From: Halisarca cf. caerulea
Taxonomy: Eukaryota; Porifera; Demospongiae; Chondrillida; Halisarcidae
Assembly (NCBI GenBank): GCA_963170055.1
Contig: CAUJGJ010000030.1
Location: 2,847,837-2,911,836 of the forward strand
Direction: 5' to 3'
DNA: 64,000 bases
Shown: piece by piece, positions 43,555 through 64,000 of the stretch
Numbering within the stretch: the stretch's first letter is position 1
How the letters are laid out: each line of letters starts with the position of its first letter
Program-made: the position numbers and the translations under genes
Notes under the pieces: model-generated
Seen by the model: the letters and a program-made list of their open reading frames with translations, nothing else
Databases searched by the model: none
Told to the model about the DNA's origin: nothing

Positions 43555-44527
43555 TCAATTTCTCAACCATCTTTTTCTTCTTCCTGCTGTCCACCATTTT
43601 ACTACTCAGTAAAGTCTCCAGAACATGACTTCCATTAGGATGGCAAGCCAGGCGAGTAAGAGAGGGCAGGGGAAGTCCCACAACTAGTGATGTCACCCTC
43701 TTGGTGTCCTGATATTGCAGTAAATTCTGGACTAGCAGTGATCCATGGAGAGTAGCAGGTACAGGGTTAACCTGAGGGGAGGGAGGTGGGGTAACAGGTG
43801 GAATTGTCATTTGTGGTGAAATACATGTATTATAGCTGGAGCCAAAAAAATAATACACACGTGCATATTGTGGTGAAAGTAAAGAAAACACATACAGTGG
43901 AACTCGCTATAAAGAACACTCTTACAGTGAACTTCTGTTACAGTGAACAGTTCCATGTGAACCAGTACATGTTCTACTATGATACTTTAGCTGGTTATAG
44001 TGAATTTCTGATATAATGAAGAATTTTCAGTGTCCCCTGGGATTTGTTATAATGAGACTCCCCAGTAGTATACCACATACTATATATATGTATATGTAAA
44101 TATAATAATATCACTGGTCATAGCCAAAACGGCCCTTGACCTCAGCAATAGTATTAATCATATCTTTAATGAATAAATTAATCTTATACAGTATATATAT
44201 TATATATACTGCCACCTTCTCTCCTCACCTCCTTCTCCATCTCTCCATGTCCTGCGGTTTGATAGTGGTCCTCATACGCTCTCAGGGACAGCAACAATGG
44301 CAGACACCTTTTGGGTTGCTCCTCCGCATGCAGCGCAGCCAGAACTGTGCTCCACAACCTACGCTGAAGGGCCACCATCTCCACACACACATGGGACAGC
44401 TTTACTATCACTCCAAGATGTCCGACAGAGATGACATCTTCCAAACTGAGCTCATCCATCACCATGGTGATCTAAATAGAGATCAACAGAACTACAATAT
44501 AGCTGATCCCTAAATCATTGGCAGGAG

Positions 44528-44584
<57 letters not shown>

Positions 44585-46494
44585 TGCGTGCGTGCGTGCG
44601 TGCGTGCGTGTGTGTGTGTGTGCATGAGTGCATGGCGTGCATGCGTGTGTGCGTGTATATGTGTGTGATCTACACAAACATAAAAAACAGTTGATCCCAA
44701 AGTCATACAATGGCGAGAAGCAACCCCACCTCCTAGCTGCAGTCACTGAGTGCTAAATCTATACATGAGAATCTCACCACAACAGTGCCCACTGGCAATA
44801 GCAACTCATTACAACCAGTCAAAATAGTTAGGAGTGAATGGTCAACATGGACTTGAATCGCCCATCCAATAGTGAATATGCTAAGAATTTCTTCATACAG
44901 TGAAGCCTGTCCCGAGACCACCTGTGTCAAGGACCACCTGTCTATAGAGACCACTTTGTTTGACCCCGGGGTGGTCTCCATAGAGAGGCTTCACCACGAT
45001 GAGATTCTACCAAAGTATAATTTCGTAAGAGTACAAATGTTTCCACTACACTAAGACGGATTCTGTATGTACATAAATGCACACTACATACTCACACGGC
45101 ATATACATACACATAGTACATAGTTGGCCCCACACATGCACAGTACATATGTCAACCCCACACACACACAGTACATATGTCAACCCCACAGACACACAGT
45201 ACATATGTCGACTCTAGTCTGGTGTAGCTGACCCATTCCCACTCGGCCATCTTCAGGAACTGACATCATCCGGCCATTCTCACCTTCCAGTGACGTCAGT
45301 CCTCAATAAAGAAGGCGAGAATGTGGTCTGGGCTCCGCGAGACTATGTCGACTCCACAGATGCACAGTACATATGTCGACCACACACACGCACAGTACAT
45401 GTGTGGACCCCACACATGAACAGTATACACATTTTGTCTTTACATCTGTTACCCACTCCAGCTCTCACCTCTGCTTCGCTGGCTGTAACAATGAAGTGCT
45501 GTAAGACAAAGTTGCCAATTGGGTGAAGGGCCAGCTCCATGACGTGCTTCTGGATGTGGTTCGTGTAGAGCAACTCATGGAGTTCAGGGGGAATTACCTC
45601 CAGCAAAACATCAATCATGTGACTACCAACAGGATCAAAGAAAATGGCTGACAATTTAGAACCACCCTCTTCATTTGTCTCAGGTGCCACTGCCTCTTCT
45701 TCTTCTCGACATCTTTCAATGCACTTGAATATCTTCTTCACAAGCTTGCCTCCTCGCTCGGGTGTAGCCTCTCCTAGCACAATAACAGCAGCCTGAAGAA
45801 CAGGGCTGGCATTGGGATCCACAACGTACTCCTCCAGGGGCTTCAGTTTACACAGCTTCTTCCCAAATCTCTCAAGGCACCGTTTACGGCCATCAGACAC
45901 TTCCCTCCTGTCAATAACATAGCTAGATGAGTGTTTAGCTGGTTCATTTGAAGGCATTTTCCTTGAGCAGAATTGAGCAGACATCTTACTTCGGAGGATG
46001 TCATCTGACAGGCGAAGACCGGACATGACCTGAAGAACACATCGAAGAACATGACTGGCATACGGACAACAGATGTGAGTGCTTATCTTATCGAGAGTTA
46101 GTGAGCACGTCGTTAGTAAACTATCTTCGAGTCCTCGAATTTCCACTTTCCTCTGCAAATCTGACTGGGCCAAAAATGTCTCAACGAGAAACGTCTCCAA
46201 AACATGGCTGCCATAACGGTGAGCACAAATGTCATCAAAGTGTTCCACAATGTGCTCCAAAACAACCGTGGCTTTCTCTCTGTCGATGCGACACTTCTTC
46301 AGGACCTTCTGCAGAACCCTGCTACCAACAACGTCGTTGAAAACCAACTTTATTCCGTCTTTTAAAACTTGGTCCAGAAAATTAGACATAAAAATTTCGG
46401 AATCGTCCTCGTCAAAGTCTTCAGAATCCATAATACCCTCCACTCGCTGGTAGTAGCCTCGTTCAGCATCCGACAACCTGTTCTGTGTCGCCAT
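43005..46494 (-). CDS. NOP9: NOP9 nucleolar Pumilio-repeat protein
   Basis: NOP9 binds pre-18S RNA with a C-shaped array of Pumilio repeats and controls ITS1 cleavage timing during small-subunit assembly in the nucleolus. Exons: 46494-45469, 44471-44229, 43771-43553, 43403-43005; all junctions are phase 0, giving 628 aa (human 636). Pumilio-type helices appear as GSRVLQKVLKK, YGSHVLETFL, YASHVLRCVL, GSHMIDVLL, GNFVLQHFI, GSLLVQNLLQY, NGSHVLETLL, HGSHLVDTCW and GKFVLRNCN. The C-terminus is basic and then acidic. I chose MATQNRL with an AAAATGGCG context; an in-frame ATG at 46554 lies further upstream. The gene lies head-to-tail behind the proteasome gene with 93 bp between stop and start, so its promoter must be tiny or lie within its neighbour. 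Confidence 0.93.
43484..43552. repeat. (CA)n = sense (GT)n starting at NOP9 exon-3 donor
   Basis: Sense AAG|GTGTGTGTG…: the splice site is the first unit of the tract. Confidence 0.95.
43895..44068. mobile_element. MITE-like element in NOP9 intron
   Basis: The left end CAGTGGAACTCGCTATAA follows TA. The right end (TTATAATGAGACTCCCCAG, TA) is only roughly complementary. Repeated ACAGTGAAC words lie inside. Confidence 0.5.
44529..44660. repeat. (GT)n with GCGT units in NOP9 intron 1
   Basis: Sense is CA, so this is another exception. It lies about 60 nt upstream of the exon-2 acceptor. Confidence 0.95.
44898..44996. mobile_element. Short MITE-like copy in NOP9 intron 1
   Basis: CAGTGAAGCCTGTC… at the left and …AGAGGCTTCAC at the right form a short inverted pair with GAGACCACC words between. 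The right terminus is eroded. Confidence 0.45.
45105..45425. repeat. Degenerate CACAGTACATATGTC minisatellite
   Basis: ACAGTACATATGTC(A/G)ACCCCACA is repeated at about 27-bp spacing around 45117-45215. It recurs at 45355-45415 after a non-repeat interruption. Confidence 0.8.
46349..46354 (-). promoter_or_regulatory. Candidate PSMA7 polyadenylation signal inside NOP9 exon 1
   Basis: I see no AATAAA in the 93 bp between the proteasome stop and the NOP9 start. The first one on the minus strand is here, within NOP9 coding sequence, about 235 nt after the proteasome stop. If used, the two same-strand transcripts overlap. Confidence 0.3.
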
Positions 46495-46587
46495 TTTGCA
46501 ACGAACACGTTGAAATGGGAAAACCCCTAATACTACATCATTTCCATGGTACATGCAAAAGCTGACAATAACAAAGATGTAATGATG

Positions 46588-49515
<2,928 letters not shown>

Positions 49516-52500
49516 CTAGCGGCTGTCAATAGACAGTGAATCATAGCTGGTTAGGTCACTGAAGTTGTCTGAATCCAGAATCGTGGAAGACCGCGGCATC
49601 CTCCTTGCAAAGCCCCTCATGAGCTTGGTCTGCTCGCTCTGCATGCTCACCAACTCACTAATTTGGCTCTTCAGTTGCATAATCTCGTGATTCAGTTTCT
49701 CAATGCTTTCCGATGAACAAGGCTCACTCTGTGCATCGTTAATACTGTTGCTGTTGATATTAAATGCATGCCACACCTTTCGCCACACCCTTCGTAAGAT
49801 GTTCCTATGGGCATTTGGCTCAATGCGGCGCCGGAAAATCACCAAGTAACTTTTCAGACACTTTAGAGTCATCAGGAATGGATCCAATCCCGAGTAATAC
49901 TGAACCTCCTGGTGGCTGCGTCTGAATACAGCATTGCTGCGGCAGTTCTCAATGTCACCCACAGCCAGACCGATGAGTAGATTACTCACAGAGATAGTCA
50001 GCATCAGTGCTAGAAGAATTACAAACACGTAGGAGAGTGTGGGGTATTCAAGAAGGTTTTCTGCCTCGCGTTGGGGAAAAACGCTGTATTCGAATTCACC
50101 AAGTGCAGCTGCAAAGCACAGAAACATGGCTCTAAAGGGACTGCTGTATTCGGGAATGTCACTTGCAATGACATACATGACCATCCCATAGGCAATGATG
50201 AACAACAAAGCAACAAGCATCACTCGAAGGAGAGTGTTAAAGATCTCGATGATCATGAAGACATAGATGCCAAATATTTGATAGAACTGAAGTCTAAAGA
50301 TGAGAGAGAGCCATGAAAAGCACACCCCAAATGCCCCCACCTCCCAGTACACCTGGTTGAACATCAGAAGAACAAGGAAGACAATGGTACAAGCATAAGC
50401 AAGGAACTCTGCAATGATGTCCCAAGAGAGGGAGAATGCTTGGGATCGGTAGATAAATATGCGCTGAAGAATCCACACAAAACAATTCAACAGGCAGAAC
50501 ACGACTGTGGGAATGATAAGACCCACTTTCTGGTACACAGGAGCTGGTGTTGAAGGTGCTGTAGTTATATTGCTTGAATTGGGGTCTGGAATAGCTGCTT
50601 GTGTGCTTTCTGTCATAGTGAGGGCAACAGGAGGCAGGAGGATTGGAACCAGCGCGGTGAGAAAGGCCAAGTAAATCAGATAAAGGCAGAGAGAAATGAT
50701 GTTGACGAGTCTTCCGTAATATCTCCACTTTGTTTTGAGATACATGTTCACCACTGGATGGGAGATCAACTGCAGACGTTTGTGCCGACACATTGTGCGC
50801 AGAACGTGGAGATGAGGATGTGAGGTAGAGCTGGCATCTGTACTTGTCAAACTATTGCTTTTCTTGAGATGAAACGTCTCCGATATGGCAGAGAAGGTCA
50901 TGTCGGTGTCATTGTCTTCACACTCTTGCTGTTTTGATACTGTCAGATTTTCAGCCTCAGCTGGATTGAGAACATACTTGAAGTTGTAGTCAATGTGGTA
51001 TGTTCGGTCGGATGGATTTCCTTCAGCTGGCCTCCTTGACTGGTCTAGAACCATCAGAGCCACATCTGGCATGTGCTCAATGAGAGCGGCCATGGGGTAG
51101 GGGAGATGCGGGGAGTGGAGGTCCAAACACTCCTCCCAACGACAGTGTCCAATGGCCACTTTGGCAACAGCTGTGTGCTGTGCGTGGATGGCAATATCCA
51201 AGAAGCTTTCTTGTTTGTTGTTGTGAATAACGGCAATTCCCTTGTCCAGTGCGAAGCTGACAGCCTCAGGATGGTTGTTTCTGGCTCCTATGTGGAGAAC
51301 ATTTTCCCCCTCATCAGATGTCCAGTCCTTCTGGAACGAATGAGCTTCAAAGAGCAACTTCATCACAGAAACATGGCCATATTGGGCTGAGAGAAAAAAT
51401 GGTGTAGTACCTCTGTGACACTTGTGCACCAGTGCACCGTGCTGGAGAAGGATTTCGCAGCATTTGAGCTTGCCCGAGGCAGCAGCAATGTGCAGAGGAG
51501 TCACTCCAAGGTGGTTGACCTCGTTGACATAGAGAACAGCATCAGAGTGTGCCAGAACAGCATTCAGCATCGACACACTCCCTTTCTTAGCAACCGCATG
51601 AAGTATGCTGTTGCCCAGTCCATCCATTGAACCCTTGAATCCAGTTATATCCAACATGCTAATCAGTAGAGCATTGTCGTCACCAGCAACAGCGTACTGA
51701 ACAGCATTCTTTTGTACTTTGTCAATTTGACACAGTAAATTACAACAAGAATGTTGTTCAAAGATCAACCTAACAATCCCTCCCTTCCTCCTCTCGGCAG
51801 CTACACAAAGCACATTCTGGGCTTTCTTGTTCATTATGCCAGGGTCTCCTCCCTGAGCCAGCAACATCTTAATAGCCGATTCATTTCCCAGAGCAGCAGC
51901 CACATGGAGAGGGGTAGCTCCGCTGTCATCAATGGCATTAGGATCACTACCATGCTCAAGGAGATACGCAACAAGCGGTTCTGAATTGATGGAGAACACA
52001 GCCTTGTGGAGGAGAGTGGAGTTGAACTTGTCTCGAACTTGCAAAATCCCGTCGCCAAACTTTCCCACCATGAGCTGCAGAATAGGGAGATTCCCTCGAG
52101 CAATGGCCAAGTGTACGGCAGGCACCTGGTCACCCTTACACATGCATGGGCATGCTCCATACTTCAGGAGCACCTCCACCACTCCCACATGGCCGCCAGC
52201 TACAGCAACATGCAGTGGTGTACTGTTCTCTTCGTCAATGAACTGTAGTACAACTTCAACCGGATAACCATGCTCCCTGCAGATTCCAATCATGAAATCC
52301 AGTGCACGTGACGACCCGCACCTAGCTGCATAGTGAATGGGAGTCACACCGTCATCGTCTTGAGCACACATTCGAAACTTATAGTGCTGACATCCTTTAA
52401 CATCGGCCTCAGCTTTCACAATTTCATGGACTACTTTGAGACCATCCACAAAATCTAACTCAGCTGCCAAGTGAAGGGGTGTGCGTCCATGCTTGCCCTT

Positions 52501-53260
52501 CACTGGAATCTCTACCTTCTCATTTTCAACAAACGCTCGAACGATGTCTGGATTAAGAGTGGCAACGGCCACATGTAGTGGCGCCATCTCTAGAGCATTG
52601 ATTATCTGGTCGTTGACTAGAGGTGAGCTTAGAAGTAGTTTGATGGCAGCAGGGTTCTGTGTGCGTGCAGCCAAATGCAGAGGAGTGTCACCTGTAACAT
52701 AAGAGAACAAGTAGTACTTGAAAAATTGCAATCATACAAATCATTGAACATTTGCAGCAATTGCCGCCATAGAACTCCCACATACATGCAATCATATCAT
52801 GCATGCATGTACAAAATATTATAACAGTTACTGTAACAGCAGTTGACAGTTACGCAGCCCTATAGTAGGGCGTGCCCTAGTCACGCGAACCTTTACAGTT
52901 GACTGCATTCACGTCAATTCCTCTGTCCATTAAATACTCTGCAGTCTCCAGTTGGTTCTTCTCCACAGCTAAGTGCAAAAGGGTTGCTCCATCAGCTAGC
53001 CTACCGTGTAAATTCAGGTTGAATTCGTCCACGAGCATTTTAAGATCCTTCAATTTTCCGTCCACAACCACGTCGACTGGATTTAGCTGAGAAAGCTCTT
53101 CAAAGAGGTTATTTTGCAGGTTTGGCTTCTCGTGTTCTCCGATCACAACACGAGCCGTGTTCAAATTGACGACAACGCTGTCGCGAGTTCGACGTCCGCT
53201 GCCAGGCGAATCCATCTGAAATTCGAAGCTCTTCTGCTTGGAAAGTTGCTTCCTTGGCAT
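49516..53260 (-). CDS. TRPA1-like ankyrin-repeat cation channel
   Basis: TRPA channels are plasma-membrane non-selective cation channels gated by electrophiles or temperature in animals; the ligand here is unknown. Two exons (53260-52891, 52691-49516) give 1,181 aa; human TRPA1 is 1,119. Roughly residues 75-620 are ankyrin repeats (many TPLHLAA/TPLHVAA cores). The TRPA linker follows with SFLDIAIHAQ, RWEECLDLHSP, ALIEHMPDVALMVLD and YHIDYNFKY. Then comes a six-helix channel domain with a long extracellular S1-S2 loop carrying N-x-S/T sites. The pore region reads SSPFRAMFLCFAAALGEFEY, where human has LGDINY, and S6 ends NLLIGLAVGDIENC, near-identical to TRPA1. A C-terminal coiled coil (EKLNHEIMQLKSQISEL) matches the tetramer stalk. 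A single intron is unusual beside its intron-rich neighbours. It shares a short upstream region with NEK11. I leave the symbol blank because orthology to TRPA1 proper is not shown. Confidence 0.93.
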
Positions 53261-53512
53261 TCTTGTCCAAAATAGGTCAAAATTTAACGCAGAACACCGG
53301 TCTAAAGTAGAAATACCCTTCCAGTATCTATGGTTCGTATTAGCTGTCCAACTTTCGTTTAAGTATAGAAACCTTACGAAGCTCGAGGCCTGCGACGAGC
53401 TTGACTGATGACGTCAAATCTTTGCTGTGGCCAGTTACCGTTTTAATCATATTCACAGTTTGTCCCACGGTCACGCCCATTCTTCACTGTACGGGGCTAC
53501 TTTGTCCCTGCT
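53261..53512. promoter_or_regulatory. Shared divergent promoter region of TRPA and NEK11
   Basis: Only 252 bp separate the two start codons, which point away from each other. The stretch is free of repeats, has several CpGs and a TGACGTCA-like site (GATGACGTCAAA near 53407). Both 5' leaders and both promoters must fit here. Confidence 0.6.
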
Positions 53513-62702
<9,190 letters not shown>

Positions 62703-63549
62703 GGTTCAATACTCCTTCACTGCTCACCAGTGTGTTGCTCATCACATGAACTCACATCACATACTCAATGTCAACTGACTTATTTTTAACTGTACATCCT
62801 CTACAATTATTATATAATCCTATTATTTTATATGATCATATGGTCTCATTGAGTGTGGGATTCAAGAGGTTTCGAACTAGTCAGTTATATCACTAAAGCA
62901 ATAAATGCTTGCATGCATGGCAGATTTGTATAACTGCATTGTAGTAGTAAATGACTGCACCTATGAGTTCCTTCTGCTATGCATGGGCACCTCTGGTATG
63001 CATGGGCAAACTTGGCGTATACAGTAAATTTTCGTTAATCTGTCAAACATAATATAATATATCCATCATCAATTTTGTGCATAAATTCATTGAAAAGAGT
63101 ATACATATTGATTTGGATAATCTGCCGAACTCATTTTTCCACCCAAATCTTTCGAAATAATTGTGGTAGATTCTTGAGAATTCACCGTTAATTCTTGTCA
63201 CAGTACAGTGTGTGCATGGCAGCCCAGCCCAGATATTCAATACACGTACACACACACCACACACCAGAACTGCATGCATGGGTATATGTATTCACTCACA
63301 TAAATTCGAACTGCCCTAACAATTACATTGATCTGTTTATCAATAATGTCCAATTGTGTTCAATTTGCATGTAGCAGTTAATATATAGATAAATTTCAAA
63401 TAAAAACAAAATTTTATATAATATATATACACACCACAGCCAGGCCAGGCACATTAGGCGTTAAAAAAGTTGATGAGATTTTTGCAGGATCTGATCAGTA
63501 TCAGATCCTGCACAGTTTAGAGACTTCCTTATAGGGTTTGTAGGATCTG
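62703..63549. other. Convergent spacer between NEK11 and SYS1
   Basis: AT-rich sequence with the NEK11 poly(A) signal candidate. Near 62840-62875 there is one end-like piece (GAGTGTGGGATTCAAGAGGTTTC) resembling the TA-flanked element family. An inverted pair, GGATCTGATCAG / ATCAGATCC, lies at about 63488-63509. No gene seen. Confidence 0.5.
62900..62905 (+). promoter_or_regulatory. Candidate NEK11 polyadenylation signal
   Basis: A canonical AATAAA lies about 200 nt after the NEK11 stop codon, followed by TG-rich sequence. Confidence 0.5.
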
Positions 63550-63744
63550 TTATGACTTGCCAGTCGGGTCGCTCAATGGGATGGCAGTGAGCTCAAAGCG
63601 CATGCACAGTACCTCCCCCAGGAAGGTCATCAGAGCCACGCCCACCACTGTTGTCACCCACCACCACACGGACCACGGAAATCCAAAGTACAGCAGACAC
63701 AGAAGAAAGTGGAGAACGGACACGGTCAGGGCAAAATCCAAACA
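63550..63744 (-). CDS. SYS1: SYS1 Golgi trafficking protein, last coding exon (partial)
   Basis: SYS1 is a four-pass trans-Golgi membrane protein that recruits ARFRP1 (yeast Arl3) to the Golgi. Only the C-terminal 64 residues are present. They begin CLDFALTVSVLHFLLC and continue with a second hydrophobic helix containing WWWVTT and the family tail GEVLCMRFELTAIPLS, matching human GEYLCMRTELKEIPL. The acceptor AG precedes TGT TTG GAT at phase 0, as expected for the human QCLDF position. Upstream exons must lie beyond a TG-rich simple repeat and past the right edge. It converges on NEK11, with 847 bp between stops. Confidence 0.9.
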   Translation of the reverse strand, partial: CLDFALTVSVLHFLLCLLYFGFPWSVWWWVTTVVGVALMTFLGEVLCMRFELTAIPLSDPTGKS

Positions 63745-63789
63745 CTACAGACAATAGATAAGGAGACAGATATGATCATATTTGGGTAT

Positions 63790-64000
63790 GTGGTGGATGG
63801 GTGGTGTGTGTGTGTGCCATGTGTGTGGTGTGTGCGTGTGGTGTGTGCGTGGTGTGTGTGTGGTGTGTGTGTGTGCCATGTGTGTGGTGTGTGCGTGTGG
63901 TGTGTGTGTGGTATGTGCGTGTGGTGTGTGTGTGTGTGCCATGTGTGTGGTGTGTACGTGTGGTGTGTGTGTGGTATGTGCGTGTGGTGTGTGTGTGTGC
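63790..64000. repeat. Complex TG-rich tandem repeat at right edge
   Basis: Units of GTGTGTGCCATGTGTGTGG and TGTGTGCGTGTGG alternate to the window end. It lies in the SYS1 intron (sense CA). Confidence 0.9.

Noticed and set aside
46495..46554. Upstream in-frame ATG for NOP9 (MYHGND…)
   Set aside because: MATQNRL has the better context and matches the usual compact N-terminus. The upstream ATG lies close to the proteasome stop.

Overview
The window is animal nuclear DNA. It has intron-dense genes with GT-AG introns and short exons, conserved metazoan proteins, a eukaryotic tRNA-Met inside an intron, many (GT/CA)n tracts, minisatellites and small TA-flanked inverted-repeat elements. Protein divergence, very high intron density, an RNF213-like giant and a divergent TRPA channel suggest an early-branching metazoan. 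A sponge is my best guess, but this is inference and not proven here.

Layout: (1) 1-32,662, minus strand: the N-terminal half (about 2,680 residues, 42 exons) of a giant RNF213/mysterin-like AAA+ E3 ubiquitin ligase, running off the left edge before the RING and RZ fingers. Its introns hold most of the repeats. (2) 32,663-34,227: spacer with a truncated LINE. (3) 34,228-42,493, plus: VPS35, the retromer core subunit, apparently complete (17 exons, 782 aa). (4) 43,005-46,494, minus: NOP9, a nucleolar Pumilio-repeat ribosome-biogenesis factor (4 exons, 628 aa). (5) 46,588-49,204, minus: proteasome alpha-4 subunit (PSMA7 type, 7 exons, 254 aa), only 93 bp upstream of NOP9 on the same strand. (6) 49,516-53,260, minus: a TRPA1-like ankyrin/ion channel with one intron (1,181 aa). 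(7) 53,513-62,702, plus: NEK11-like kinase (20 exons, 558 aa), divergent from TRPA over a 252-bp shared promoter region and carrying a tRNA-Met gene in a 149-nt intron. (8) 63,550-63,744, minus: last coding exon of SYS1, the Golgi membrane protein; the rest lies off the right edge.

The genes are unrelated housekeeping, sensory and signalling genes packed closely, not a pathway cluster. The most unusual signal is in the introns. (GT)n tracts are strongly biased to the sense strand of whichever gene they sit in and often begin at the 5' splice site. Several non-dinucleotide minisatellites are also tandem copies of the local splice-donor sequence. I call these splice-donor echo repeats. Other notable structures are a 260-bp near-perfect foldback, a TA-flanked 1.3-kb element carrying an 18S-rRNA-3'-end-like word, several TA-flanked inverted-repeat families, and an apparent frameshift in one RNF213-like exon.
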